Positions 1-9,155 of a DNA stretch of 64,000 nucleotides are shown here, piece by piece (the first letter of the stretch is position 1; each line of letters opens with the position of its first letter). Location: positions 1,736,001-1,800,000 of the forward strand of contig NZ_JAYMGV010000001.1 in the NCBI RefSeq assembly GCF_035818475.1. The letters run 5' to 3'. Origin of the DNA: Cognatitamlana sp035818475. Lineage in GTDB: Bacteria > Bacteroidota > Bacteroidia > Flavobacteriales > Flavobacteriaceae. Position numbers and translations under genes: made by a program. The notes beneath the pieces were generated by a model. That model had not been told where the DNA came from. It did no database searches and worked only from the letters and a program-made list of their open reading frames with translations.

Positions 1-1
1 A

Positions 2-424
2 GAACTTTTTAAATTATTTGAAACAGGAATTCCGGCATATAATACAGAATTGGAAGATGATTTTATAAAGATAAACTATCCAAAGGCAGAAAATGTTTCG
101 GTAGATTATGCGATAATGGAAAAGTCTGATAATGTTTTTGTTATAGTTGCTGAGTTTGACTGGAATGACCTTGGAACTTGGGGCAGTTTATATGATAAGT
201 TGGCAAAAGATAGCCATAACAACGCCATTTTAAATGCAAAAAGCCTGGCAGAAAATGCAGAAGGAAACATAATACGGACCAATAAAGGTAAGTTAGTGGT
301 TATTGATGGTTTAAATGATTATATTATTGTAGATAAAGATGATGTTTTGCTGATCTATCCAAAAAGCAAAGAGCAGGATATAAAGCAAGTACAACAAAGG
401 CTGAAAGCAAAATATGGGAACTGA
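2..424 (+). CDS. manC: Mannose-1-phosphate guanylyltransferase, C-terminal part (partial)
   Basis: The frame is open from base 2 and runs to a TGA at 422-424, so this is the last 140 residues of a gene that begins before the window. The stretch DYAIMEK followed by EFDWNDLGTWGSL is the end of the nucleotidyltransferase core of GDP-mannose pyrophosphorylases, and the rest (VVIDGLNDYIIVDKDDVLLI) matches the short beta-strand tail of the single-domain type. The enzyme makes GDP-mannose from mannose-1-phosphate and GTP in the cytoplasm, a precursor for surface polysaccharides. The tail is too short for the type II (isomerase-fused) form. The call is by motif; the catalytic N-terminus is not visible. 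Confidence 0.85.
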   Translation, partial: ELFKLFETGIPAYNTELEDDFIKINYPKAENVSVDYAIMEKSDNVFVIVAEFDWNDLGTWGSLYDKLAKDSHNNAILNAKSLAENAEGNIIRTNKGKLVVIDGLNDYIIVDKDDVLLIYPKSKEQDIKQVQQRLKAKYGN

Positions 425-516
425 TAAGCTATAAATTAGGATAAAAGTAACTGATAATTAGTCAAACCAGAATTTTAATTTTTATATTAGAACTCATCTT
501 GACTAAAATAGTATAC

Positions 517-1986
517 ATGGAAGAGAGTAAATTTAATTTTTCAGAAGACGATTCGGAAGTAAAAAAAGCGAAAAATGTTGAAGAGTCAAAAGAGGCAGTA
601 AAGAAGGATGCGCAAGGTCTGTTTCAAAGTGTAAAACATTTTTTAAAGGAGTTACTGGATTTTAGAGAAGATACTGATAGGGATGAGACCGTTAAGGCTA
701 TAAAAGGGGATATCCCATTTAAAGGGGCCACAGCCTGGATCTTAGTTTGCTCCATTTTTGTAGCATCCATAGGATTAAATGCTAATTCCACAGCAGTGGT
801 TATAGGAGCCATGTTAATTTCACCGCTTATGGGACCAATTCTGGGCGTTGGACTATCTATAGCTATCAATGATATAGACACTTTAAAGAAATCGTTAATA
901 AACTTAGCCACTATGATTGTTCTGAGTTTATTAACGGCTTTTATGTTCTTTTGGTTATTTCCTTTAAGTGAAGATACTTCAGAACTCTTAGGTAGGGTAA
1001 GGCCAGATATACGAGATGTCTTAATAGCGTTTTTTGGTGGTTTGGCCTTAATTATAGCTCGTACCAAAAGAGGAACCATTGCCTCGGTAATTTTTGGTGT
1101 TGCTATTGCCACGGCTTTAATGCCACCACTCTGTACAGCAGGATATGGTTTAGCCAAGGGTAACTTTATTTATTTTGGAGGAGCCATGTACCTGTTTACC
1201 ATTAACACCATCTTTATAGCACTTGCTACGTTTTTGGTACTAAAGCTTTTGAGATTTCCAATGCTAAAATATGCGAATTCCAAAAAGCGCCTTTTTATCT
1301 CCAGGATGGCAACACTATTAGCTATTGTAGTTATGGTACCTGCAATATGGACGTTTTTAAATGTTTTAAAGGAAAGTAATTTTAAGAGAGACGCCCGCAA
1401 TTTTATCAAAAAAGAATTAACAGAATTGCCACATGCAGAATACATGAAAAATAACGCATCATATGCTTATATAGATGATGAAACTTCTGTAATAGAAATC
1501 AATACTTTTGGCTTGGATGAAATTCCTGAACCTGCAATTGCTTTATTACGAAGCAGGATGAGAGATTATAGTGCCTTACCTTATACAGAATTAATTATAA
1601 ATCAAAATAAGTCTGAAAATTTAGAGAATTTAAAATATATGGAAGAATTACGTACTCGTGATTCTTTAGATCTCCTGTCACAGACACAAAAGATAAACTA
1701 TCTTGAGAATAAAGTCAGTCAATTAGCAAAACTGGAAAGTAACTATTTGGCTTTTGATGAACTGACGCAGGAAGTGAAAATTAATTATGAAACCATTGAG
1801 CAAATTTCCTATGCAAATGTGATTAGTACAAATTTCACGAAAAAGGACACCATTTCTGTATTTTCAATAAAATGGATAGATTCCTTAGCAAAGGAACAAA
1901 CCAGGAAAAAAGATAAGGTAAAGCTAGAGAAGTGGTTAAAACTCAAACTTGATTTGGATACCTTGGTCGTTAAACGATTGAATTAA
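517..1986 (+). CDS. DUF389 family multi-pass membrane protein
   Basis: A 489-residue integral membrane protein. A soluble, charged N-terminus of about 65 residues precedes six or seven hydrophobic segments between roughly residues 70 and 285; the segments with VIGAMLISPLMGPILG and ATALMPPLC are hallmarks of DUF389 (TIGR00341-like) proteins. A soluble C-terminal region of about 200 residues follows, with coiled-coil character around residues 365-415. The biochemical function of the family is not known to me. I take the ATG at 517 as start; an in-frame TTG lies 18 bases upstream at 499. It stands alone, 92 bases after the manC end. Confidence 0.85.
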   Translation: MEESKFNFSEDDSEVKKAKNVEESKEAVKKDAQGLFQSVKHFLKELLDFREDTDRDETVKAIKGDIPFKGATAWILVCSIFVASIGLNANSTAVVIGAMLISPLMGPILGVGLSIAINDIDTLKKSLINLATMIVLSLLTAFMFFWLFPLSEDTSELLGRVRPDIRDVLIAFFGGLALIIARTKRGTIASVIFGVAIATALMPPLCTAGYGLAKGNFIYFGGAMYLFTINTIFIALATFLVLKLLRFPMLKYANSKKRLFISRMATLLAIVVMVPAIWTFLNVLKESNFKRDARNFIKKELTELPHAEYMKNNASYAYIDDETSVIEINTFGLDEIPEPAIALLRSRMRDYSALPYTELIINQNKSENLENLKYMEELRTRDSLDLLSQTQKINYLENKVSQLAKLESNYLAFDELTQEVKINYETIEQISYANVISTNFTKKDTISVFSIKWIDSLAKEQTRKKDKVKLEKWLKLKLDLDTLVVKRLN

Positions 1987-2247
1987 CGAACGAATCCTTT
2001 TCAGTAAAACATCTAAATAATACCCTGGGAGTCGCACTTTTTTATCAAGCTTTTGAACCATTAATGAATAAGAGCGGGAGACCTGATAACCGGTTTAAAT
2101 CCCGAAGATACCGGTAATTTTTTGTCCAAAAACGGATAACGTTTGCCCTGGAAGATATATCATTAAGTGTATTTCTATATTTAAGGCCTAAATTTTGTAC
2201 AGATAAACCATGACTTTAACGGTTAAATAACATTAAACAATTTTAGT

Positions 2248-2280
2248 TTGTGTTTTATACTTTTATATTTATTATTTTTG
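2248..2280 (+). promoter_or_regulatory. Promoter of the GH105-BNR gene
   Basis: A TTG at 2248-2250 lies 22 bases before TATTTTTG at 2273-2280, an exact match to the Bacteroidota -33/-7 pattern TTG-N(17-23)-TAnnTTTG. The transcript would begin near 2285, giving a leader of about 38 bases to the ATG at 2323. This also argues against translation from the in-frame TTG at 2248, which is the -33 box itself. Confidence 0.6.
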
Positions 2281-2282
2281 AA

Positions 2283-2300
2283 AATACAATCGATTGTATT
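2283..2300. promoter_or_regulatory. 18-base perfect palindrome over the transcription start (operator)
   Basis: The half AATACAATC is followed directly by its exact reverse complement GATTGTATT. The palindrome begins 2 bases after the -7 box, so a bound protein would cover the start of transcription and act as a repressor. The central CG pair within an ATCGAT core is like LacI-family operators. No LacI-type gene lies in the window, so the regulator is unknown. Confidence 0.5.
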
Positions 2301-2322
2301 GTATGTTAAATTCAACTGTTTT

Positions 2323-4737
2323 ATGAGACAAACTATATCCTGTTTAGTTATAATTTTTTTGTGCTTTAATTGTAAACCTCAAGAGGAAGTTCTACTGCCA
2401 CCTAGTCCTAAAGAAGTGAAATCAATTACCGAAAAGGTGGCTAACTGGCAAATTGAAACGTTTGAAGACATGGGGACGTATAGAGCATTACCTTCTCCTG
2501 AAAAAAGAAAGAATTGGCATAACAGAAATAAGCATCACGAATTAGACTGGACATGCGCTGCCTTGTATTCAGGGATGTTTGAGCTAACCAAAATATCTCA
2601 TTACCCTAAATATATTAATTGGTTGGCTAGTATTGGAGAGAAAAATAAGTGGCAGCTTTACAAGCGTATGTATCATGCAGACGATCATGCCGTAGGTCAA
2701 TTTTATCTAAGTTTAAATCAACATATTCGTTTTAGAAAAAGGGTACCAATACAACCTATTAAAGCCCGTTTTGATTCCATAATAGAAAGTGAAAAAGGTA
2801 AAGAATATCATTGGGATTGGTGTGATGCTTTATTTATGGCACCTCCGGTGTGGGCTAGATTGGCTAAAATAACTAAAGACAGTACTTATCTGAATTATAT
2901 GGACAAACAGTATCGTATGACATATAATGAATTATGGGATGCCAAGGAGCAATTATTCTTTAGAGACAAATCATATTTGGGTAAAACAGAAAAGAATGGT
3001 AAAAAAATATTCTGGTCCAGAGGAAACGGATGGGTGTTTGGAGGTCTAGCACTGATGATACCGGATTTTCCTGAAGATTGGAAGGGTAAGCCATTCTATG
3101 AGACAATATTTAAACAAATAGCAGAGACCTTAGTCAAAACTCAAAGACCTGATGGTACCTGGTCAGGAGGTGTTTTAGGGGATTTAAAAGACTACCCCGT
3201 TATTGAAACCAGCGGTTCGGCATTTTTTACATTTGGAATAGCCTGGGGTATAAATAATGGTTTGCTGGATAAAGAAACCTATGAGCCTGTATTAATTAAG
3301 GCATGGAATGCGCTTACCAAATGTGTCAATGAAAATGGCATGCTGGGGTATGTACAGCCCATTGGTGCCGCCCCCGGCGAAAGTTTTAAGGACTACACGG
3401 AAGTGTATGGGATAGGAGCGTTTTTGGCAGCCGGTTCTGAAATGTATAAATATACTAATACACATTATCCTTTGACAAAAGATACAGGGCAGACTACCTT
3501 TATGAAAGATGGAGGATGGTGCTGGTATCAGGATCCCAGAGCTATCATAAGTAACGGTAAACTAATTATTTCAGGTTTAAGCGGACAAAGCGGAGATGTG
3601 AGATTAGGTGTTTTTGATCTAAAATCAGAAAAGCAGGATACCACATTGATCCTTCATAAAAAATTCCAAAAAGATGACCATAATGTTCCGGCATTATATC
3701 AACGCCCCGATAAAAGTATTTTAGCTATGTGGGCTAAACATGGTACTGAAAAAATACATCACTATAGTATATCATCTCCAACAGATTATTCACAATGGGA
3801 AAAGCCTAAAAAATATGAGCACGAATATGACCATAAGAATGGAGTGACTTATATGAACCTCTATCAGATGAAGAATGAAGGTAAGCTATATAATTTTTTT
3901 AGAAGCGGGTTGACTTTTAATCCGTCATTTATAACTTCTGAAGATCATGGTGAATCCTGGGGAAACTCCACACATTTTATAGCCAATGATATAAAAGGAT
4001 ATCAGCGTCCATATGCAAGATATTGTCAGGTAGATGAAAACACTGTTGGTGTTTCTTATACTGACGGACATCCACGGCAGTACGGGAATAATTTGTTCTA
4101 TGCCGAGTTTAAGGATAATGCGTTTTACAACGTAGATGGTACAAAGATTAAAGATTTGGCAAATGGGCCGTTAAGAGCATCGGAAGGTCAAAAAATATAT
4201 ACAGGTAGTGATACATTTGAGAAATCTATTATAAATGAAAGTGTGCCTAATAGTGCCTGGACCTGTGCTATGGCTACAGATAAAAACCGCAAGCCACACA
4301 TTGGTTATTCGTTATATTTAAATGACAGTGATCACAGATACAGAATAGCCTCATGGGATGGCAAAGAATGGCATGACAGAGAAATTGCCTATGCCGGCAA
4401 ATGCTTGTACAAAGTAGAAAGTAGTTATACAGGACTTTTAGCATTTGACCCTAAGAATCCGTCTAGAGTTTATATCTCATCAGATGTAGATCCCTCAACA
4501 GGTGAAGATCTGGGAGGAGTTCATGAGATTTATGAAGCTGAAATTGGACCGGATGATGATATAAAGACTATTACATGGAAGGCCATAACGACCAATTCAA
4601 ATTATAGAAATATTCGTCCAATAGTAGTAGAAAATGAAGGCTATAAGGTGCTATTGTGGCTTAACGGGCCTTGGTATGATTATATGAATTATGATGCAGA
4701 TATTAAGGGGGTAATCTTAGAGAAACCTGAGCAATGA
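2323..4737 (+). CDS. Lipoprotein fusion: GH105 unsaturated-glycuronyl hydrolase + BNR-type propeller
   Basis: An 804-residue protein. From the ATG at 2323 it begins with a lipoprotein signal peptide (hydrophobic core, then LCFNC), so it should be lipid-anchored in the envelope. Residues about 30-375 are a GH105 domain: DDHAVGQ near 120, WDWCDALFMAPP near 165 (candidate catalytic Asp) and RGNGWV near 232 are family signatures. Such enzymes hydrolyse the unsaturated uronic acid left at the ends of oligosaccharides cut by polysaccharide lyases. From about residue 391 (DGGWCWYQDPR) to the end is a BNR_4-like beta-propeller with SEDHGESWG, a fold I recall for PL24/PL25 ulvan lyases. If that holds, one protein would both cut the polymer and trim the product; this is inference. 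No other carbohydrate-active gene is adjacent. Confidence 0.8.
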   Translation: MRQTISCLVIIFLCFNCKPQEEVLLPPSPKEVKSITEKVANWQIETFEDMGTYRALPSPEKRKNWHNRNKHHELDWTCAALYSGMFELTKISHYPKYINWLASIGEKNKWQLYKRMYHADDHAVGQFYLSLNQHIRFRKRVPIQPIKARFDSIIESEKGKEYHWDWCDALFMAPPVWARLAKITKDSTYLNYMDKQYRMTYNELWDAKEQLFFRDKSYLGKTEKNGKKIFWSRGNGWVFGGLALMIPDFPEDWKGKPFYETIFKQIAETLVKTQRPDGTWSGGVLGDLKDYPVIETSGSAFFTFGIAWGINNGLLDKETYEPVLIKAWNALTKCVNENGMLGYVQPIGAAPGESFKDYTEVYGIGAFLAAGSEMYKYTNTHYPLTKDTGQTTFMKDGGWCWYQDPRAIISNGKLIISGLSGQSGDVRLGVFDLKSEKQDTTLILHKKFQKDDHNVPALYQRPDKSILAMWAKHGTEKIHHYSISSPTDYSQWEKPKKYEHEYDHKNGVTYMNLYQMKNEGKLYNFFRSGLTFNPSFITSEDHGESWGNSTHFIANDIKGYQRPYARYCQVDENTVGVSYTDGHPRQYGNNLFYAEFKDNAFYNVDGTKIKDLANGPLRASEGQKIYTGSDTFEKSIINESVPNSAWTCAMATDKNRKPHIGYSLYLNDSDHRYRIASWDGKEWHDREIAYAGKCLYKVESSYTGLLAFDPKNPSRVYISSDVDPSTGEDLGGVHEIYEAEIGPDDDIKTITWKAITTNSNYRNIRPIVVENEGYKVLLWLNGPWYDYMNYDADIKGVILEKPEQ

Positions 4738-4927
4738 TGAGTGGTTGGTAATAGATTAGAAGCGAAGCAATGTTAGTAACAACCTTTATATTTATGATGA
4801 GGTATTTAGTGTTTTAATAAAACAGAATCATAAAGTAGCAATAAAACTCTTTTCGGTCTGAATTTTTATTTTAGTTAGAGTTTGTTTTATATTATTAGAT
4901 AAATAAAATTAAAGCAAAGTAAAGTAT

Positions 4928-4962
4928 CCCTGAAACAGGTTTTAATCTGTGAGGGTGTTTTT
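4928..4962 (+). terminator. Possible terminator after the GH105-BNR gene
   Basis: CCCT (4928-4931) pairs with AGGG (4952-4955) and ACAG (4935-4938) with CTGT (4947-4950), an interrupted stem followed by TGTTTTT. It lies between the convergent GH105-BNR and mlaF-like genes. The stem is imperfect, so this is tentative. Confidence 0.35.
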
Positions 4963-4993
4963 AAATAAACTTTTAAATCAATTTTAGAAGACA

Positions 4994-5761
4994 CTACTCG
5001 TTTTCTTCCAGATACATTTGGCGTACTTTTTTAAATAAGTTAGAAGAATACACAAAGTCAGTAACAGATTCATTATCGGTCTTAAAGATGGTTTGATTAG
5101 AACCTTCCCAGGCTTTCAACCCGTTTTTAAGAAACACTATTTTTTCACCAATTTCCATTACAGAATTCATGTCATGTGAGTTTATAACCGTAGTTATTTG
5201 ATATTCTTCAGTAATTTCCTGAATGAGGTTATCAATGACAATTGCTGTTTTAGGGTCTAATCCGGAATTTGGTTCATCACAAAACAAATACTTTGGATTG
5301 TTAACAATAGCACGTGCAATGGCAACACGTTTTTGCATTCCTCCGGAAGCTTCACTTGGCATTTTATTATGAGCACCTTCAAGGTTTACACGGTTTAAAA
5401 CAAAGTTTACTCTATCCTGCATTTCGCTTTTACTCTGTTTGGTAAACATACGCAGAGGGAACATCACATTTTCAGCAATAGTCATAGAGTCAAATAAGGC
5501 GCTTCCTTGAAATACCATACCTATTTCTGCACGAATGTTTCTTTTGTCGTCTTCTGAAAGTTGGGAAAATATTTTCCCGTCATAAGCTATTGATCCCTCT
5601 TCATAATCAAACAGTCCTAATAAACATTTTAGAAAAACGGTCTTTCCAGAACCACTTTGTCCAATAATTAGGTTGGTTTTTCCTTTTTCAAAAGAGGTAC
5701 TAATCCCTTTTAGGATTTCTACCTCTCCAAACGACTTATGTAAATTATTAACTTCAATCAT
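4994..5761 (-). CDS. ABC transporter ATP-binding protein, MlaF-like
   Basis: 255 residues with a complete ABC ATPase: Walker A GQSGSGKT near residue 34, signature SGGMQKRVAIARA, Walker B YLFCDEPNSGLDP and the switch histidine in INSHDM. Sequence and length match the ATPase of the Mla/Mce-type phospholipid transport systems that act at the inner membrane and maintain outer-membrane lipid asymmetry. The start codon overlaps the stop of the upstream permease gene by one base (TAATG), so the two are translated as a coupled pair. No MlaD-type substrate-binding gene is next to them, so the third component must be elsewhere if the system is complete. Confidence 0.88.
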   Translation of the reverse strand: MIEVNNLHKSFGEVEILKGISTSFEKGKTNLIIGQSGSGKTVFLKCLLGLFDYEEGSIAYDGKIFSQLSEDDKRNIRAEIGMVFQGSALFDSMTIAENVMFPLRMFTKQSKSEMQDRVNFVLNRVNLEGAHNKMPSEASGGMQKRVAIARAIVNNPKYLFCDEPNSGLDPKTAIVIDNLIQEITEEYQITTVINSHDMNSVMEIGEKIVFLKNGLKAWEGSNQTIFKTDNESVTDFVYSSNLFKKVRQMYLEENE

Positions 5762-6498
5762 TAACTTAATAGCATTTGTGTAAGGAAATAATTCATAACA
5801 ATAATGACCACACTAGTCCATACAAAAGATGTTGTGCTGGCTTTACCTACTTCCAACGCACCTCCTTTCATGTAATAACCATGAAATGAAGGAATAGTAG
5901 CTAAAGCAAAAGCAAAGACAAAAGTTTTTATAAAAGCATAGGTGATATGGAACGTGTCAAAATCATTTTGCAACCCTACTATATAATCCTGTAACGTACT
6001 AAACCCTCCATAAACACATGCGGCCATGCCTCCTAAAATTCCTAAAAACATAGAAATAGAAATAACAAAAGGGTATAACAGCAACGCAATAAATTTAGGG
6101 AATACCAAATAATTAAGGGAGTTTATTCCCATAACTTCCAGAGCATCAATTTGCTCAGTAACACGCATGGTTCCAATACTGGAGGTGATAAATGATCCAA
6201 CCTTACCAGCCATGATTATAGACATAAATGTGGGAGCAAACTCTAAGATTATAGATTGCCTAGTGGCAAAGCCAACTAAGTATTTTGGTATCAGTGGATT
6301 ATCAATATTCAAAGCTGTTTGAATGGTTACTACGCCCCCTACGAAAAAAGAAATGAAAGCTACTATACCTAAAGAACCGATAATTAAGTCGTCAATGTCT
6401 TTTAGTATGAGTTGTTTCATTACGCCCCATTTAGTTGGTTTGCGAAACATTTCGGCAAGCATTAAAAAATACGCTCCTATATTATGCAGGTATGTCAT
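5761..6498 (-). CDS. ABC transporter permease, MlaE family
   Basis: 245 residues from the ATG at 6498, the usual length for MlaE/YrbE permeases; the frame continues upstream to 6591 but that extension is basic, aromatic and unlike the family. Conserved features include QTALNIDNPLIPKYLVGFA, IMAGKVGSFITSSIGTMRVTEQIDALEVMG and several membrane segments up to the C-terminus. It is the inner-membrane channel partner of the adjoining ATPase for lipid movement between membranes. It is divergent from the PafA gene, with about 118 bases between the two starts. Confidence 0.88.
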   Translation of the reverse strand: MTYLHNIGAYFLMLAEMFRKPTKWGVMKQLILKDIDDLIIGSLGIVAFISFFVGGVVTIQTALNIDNPLIPKYLVGFATRQSIILEFAPTFMSIIMAGKVGSFITSSIGTMRVTEQIDALEVMGINSLNYLVFPKFIALLLYPFVISISMFLGILGGMAACVYGGFSTLQDYIVGLQNDFDTFHITYAFIKTFVFAFALATIPSFHGYYMKGGALEVGKASTTSFVWTSVVIIVMNYFLTQMLLS

Positions 6499-6578
6499 AT
6501 TTAATTTTGTAAATGCTAAAGTAAAAAAAAGTTGGAGGTATTTAATCTTAATTTTAAAATATGATAATTTAATATATG

Positions 6579-6586
6579 TACTTTTG
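6579..6586 (+). promoter_or_regulatory. -7 box upstream of pafA
   Basis: TACTTTTG fits TAnnTTTG and ends 30 bases before the ATG at 6617. I found no TTG at the expected -33 distance, so only half of the promoter is supported. Confidence 0.35.
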
Positions 6587-6616
6587 TTCAAATTAAATAA
6601 AATACAGTAGATCGTT

Positions 6617-8254
6617 ATGAAACACCTTTTATCCTTTTTATTAGTTTTTAATTTAATGGTATATGGTTATGCTCAAGTAGACAAACAAAAAAATGAAAAC
6701 CCAAAACTTGTTCTTGGTATTGTTGTAGATCAAATGCGTTATGATTACTTAACCCGGTTTTATAACAAATATGGGGATGGTGGATTTAAACGTATGATCA
6801 ATGAAGGTTTTAATTGTAAGAATAACCATTTTAACTACGTGCCAACAAAAACAGCTCCGGGTCATGCCTCTGTATTTACGGGAACCACACCAAAGTATCA
6901 TGGCATTATAGGAAATGATTTTTATGACAGAGACTCAAAAAAAATGGTATACTGTGCCGGCGATGATACCGTAGAATCGGTTGGAACCAGTACATCATCA
7001 GGTAAAATGTCTCCACATAGGATGTTGGTAACAACTTTTGCTGATGAAAATAGATTATTTACACAACTACAGGGAAAAACAATTGGGATCTCCATAAAGG
7101 ATAGAGGCGCTATTTTACCCGCAGGACATTCAGCTAATGCGGCGTACTGGTTTCATGGTAAGGATGAAGGCGTATGGATTTCAAGCTCTTTTTATATGAA
7201 TAAATTGCCCAAATGGGTAGAGAAGTTTAATGCTTCTAAAACAGCAAAATCATATTTTAAAGATTGGGATACATACTATGATATTAGTACTTATACAGAA
7301 AGCGGATCAGATTTAAATGCTTTTGAAGGAGGGTTTAAAGGAAAAGAAACGGCTACTTTTCCTTATAAACTATCAAAGCTAAAAAAGAAGAATGGAAATT
7401 TTGACCTTCTTAAAGGGACTCCATATGGAAATAGTTTAACTACAGATTTTGCAATAGCAGCCATTGAGGGCGAAGCATTAGGGCAAGATAACATTACAGA
7501 TGTTCTAACGGTTAGTTATTCCAGTACAGACTATGTAGGACATAATTTTGGAGTTAATTCTAAGGAAATTGAAGATACCTATATTAGGTTAGATAAGGAT
7601 TTAGAGCGATTTTTTAATGTTTTGGATAAAAAAGTAGGCAACGGAAAATATGTTGTGTTCTTAACAGCCGATCATGGAGCGGTTGAGGTTCCAGCATATT
7701 TGAAAACTCAAAATATTCCATCCGGGTATTTAAATAACTCAGAAAGAAAACAAAAATTCAAACTGTTTTTAAAAGACCAGTTTGGAACTGAAGATGTGCT
7801 GGAAAATATTAGTAATAGTCAAATCTTTTTAAATAGAGAAAAAATAAAGGAACTTGGTTTAAACTTAGGAGATGTTCAGGAGGCCATTGTAAATGAGCAA
7901 ATGGCCTATAAGCATATTTCTAAAGCCTATACAGCTACTACTATGAGCTCGGTTAATTTTATTGAAGGTATTGAGGCATTATTACAAAAAGGATTTAATC
8001 AAAAGCGTTCAGGAGACGTTATTTTAGTAAATGATCCAGCCTATATTTCTTACCCTATAACGGGTTCAACACACGGCAGTGGTTTAAATTATGACACGCA
8101 CGTTCCGTTACTATTCTTTGGAAAAGGTATTAAGCACGGAGAAACTTTACAGAAAACGGAAATCACAGATATAGCACCAACAGTATCTGCTCTTTTGGGT
8201 ATTAGCTTTCCAAATGCAGCTATAGGGCAGCCGTTGGAAATTGTTATAGATTAA
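6617..8254 (+). CDS. pafA: PafA-type alkaline phosphatase
   Basis: 545 residues with a signal peptide ending at about YGYAQ (residue 20), so periplasmic or exported. It belongs to the alkaline phosphatase superfamily. The residues that define the monoesterase PafA are all visible: nucleophile Thr79 in PTKTAPGH, Asn100 in GIIGND, and Lys161 and Arg163 in SIKDRGAILPAG. The zinc ligands are Asp38 (VVDQM), the Asp and His of SSTDYVGHNFG, the Asp-His of TADHGA, and the His of GSTHGSG. It should release phosphate from phosphomonoesters. The stop overlaps the next start (TAATG), coupling it to a secreted nuclease; together they suggest phosphate scavenging from nucleic acids, which is inference. Confidence 0.92.
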   Translation: MKHLLSFLLVFNLMVYGYAQVDKQKNENPKLVLGIVVDQMRYDYLTRFYNKYGDGGFKRMINEGFNCKNNHFNYVPTKTAPGHASVFTGTTPKYHGIIGNDFYDRDSKKMVYCAGDDTVESVGTSTSSGKMSPHRMLVTTFADENRLFTQLQGKTIGISIKDRGAILPAGHSANAAYWFHGKDEGVWISSSFYMNKLPKWVEKFNASKTAKSYFKDWDTYYDISTYTESGSDLNAFEGGFKGKETATFPYKLSKLKKKNGNFDLLKGTPYGNSLTTDFAIAAIEGEALGQDNITDVLTVSYSSTDYVGHNFGVNSKEIEDTYIRLDKDLERFFNVLDKKVGNGKYVVFLTADHGAVEVPAYLKTQNIPSGYLNNSERKQKFKLFLKDQFGTEDVLENISNSQIFLNREKIKELGLNLGDVQEAIVNEQMAYKHISKAYTATTMSSVNFIEGIEALLQKGFNQKRSGDVILVNDPAYISYPITGSTHGSGLNYDTHVPLLFFGKGIKHGETLQKTEITDIAPTVSALLGISFPNAAIGQPLEIVID

Positions 8255-9063
8255 TGAACAAGCGCAAGGTATATTTTATAATTGCTATAGCTATTCTTTT
8301 TGGAGTTTATGGCTATGAGTATTTTTTAGAGGAGGAAGAAAAGGCAGAGTTTGTATCTGAAGGTAAAAAAGTTAAGGTTAGTACCAACGCGTATTTTTTG
8401 CCGACCAGTACTACGGGGCAGGTGATTCACCATGAAGGTTATTCGCTGTCATATAATGAAGCTCATGAACAGGCAGAATGGGTGGCCTATGAACTCAAAA
8501 AATCCCATTTGTCACAGATTAACTATAAACGTCCGTATTTTGAAATTGATAAAGCAGTAAAAACAGGTGCAGCACATTGGCGTAATTATAAAAATTCAGG
8601 TTATGACCGTGGGCATCTTTGCCCAGCTGGTGACAAGCGTTATACTAAAGCAGCACATGACGAAACATTTTTAACTAGTAATATAAGTCCGCAGGAACAT
8701 CAATTCAATTCCGGAATTTGGAACAGATTGGAACAAAAAGTACGATATTGGGCCAATAAATATGATGGAGTGTTTGTAGTGACAGGAGGTATTTTAAAGG
8801 GCGATATGAAAACTATTGGAGATGAATATGTTTCGGTACCCAATCAATTTTATAAGGTTATTTTAGACAATAATTCAGGTCATGTAAGAATGATAGCTTT
8901 TTTAATGCCCCATAAAGATTCTAAGAAGCCTTTATACAAATTTGTAGTTTCTGTTGATACCGTTGAGACTTTAACCGGGATTGATTTTTTTTCTGAGTTG
9001 CCTGATGATATTGAAAATAAATTAGAAGCTTCGAGCAGATATAAAGACTGGAGCTTTGACTAA
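8254..9063 (+). CDS. DNA/RNA non-specific endonuclease, membrane-anchored or secreted
   Basis: 269 residues. Residues about 5-24 are a hydrophobic signal or anchor without a clear cleavage site. The NUC (NucA/EndA) domain is shown by DRGHLCPAGD near residues 119-128, where His is the general base, and by SNISPQEHQFNSGIWNRLE, which carries the metal-binding Asn and Glu. The family is magnesium dependent and cuts DNA and RNA without sequence preference outside the cytoplasm. Its start overlaps the PafA stop by one base, so it is translationally coupled to a phosphatase that could use the released nucleotides. Confidence 0.9.
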   Translation: MNKRKVYFIIAIAILFGVYGYEYFLEEEEKAEFVSEGKKVKVSTNAYFLPTSTTGQVIHHEGYSLSYNEAHEQAEWVAYELKKSHLSQINYKRPYFEIDKAVKTGAAHWRNYKNSGYDRGHLCPAGDKRYTKAAHDETFLTSNISPQEHQFNSGIWNRLEQKVRYWANKYDGVFVVTGGILKGDMKTIGDEYVSVPNQFYKVILDNNSGHVRMIAFLMPHKDSKKPLYKFVVSVDTVETLTGIDFFSELPDDIENKLEASSRYKDWSFD

Positions 9064-9155
9064 TAATCGATTAAATTCGCCTTTAGCATATTAGATTGTT
9101 AAAATGTTGTCTTTTTTTGTAATTTCTTTGTTTATTAATTATAAATCAGGAGGTT

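Larger units (their letters stand above)
1987..2322. other. Intergenic region, 336 bases
   Basis: No supportable gene. The left two thirds (1987-2240) show nothing I recognise, and no convincing terminator follows the DUF389 gene. The right end holds the promoter and palindromic operator of the downstream GH105-BNR gene, listed separately. Confidence 0.6.

Noticed and set aside
624..1157. Long minus-strand ORF (177 codons) opposite the DUF389 gene
   Set aside because: Antisense to a clearly conserved membrane protein; low-complexity composition and no motifs.
2248..2322. N-terminal extension of the GH105-BNR protein to the TTG at 2248
   Set aside because: The TTG is the -33 box and the region holds the -7 box and operator; the ATG at 2323 gives a clean lipoprotein signal.
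9148..9153. AGGAGG as a Shine-Dalgarno site
   Set aside because: Only 2 bases from the ATG, and the phylum rarely uses this signal; no alternative start fits better.
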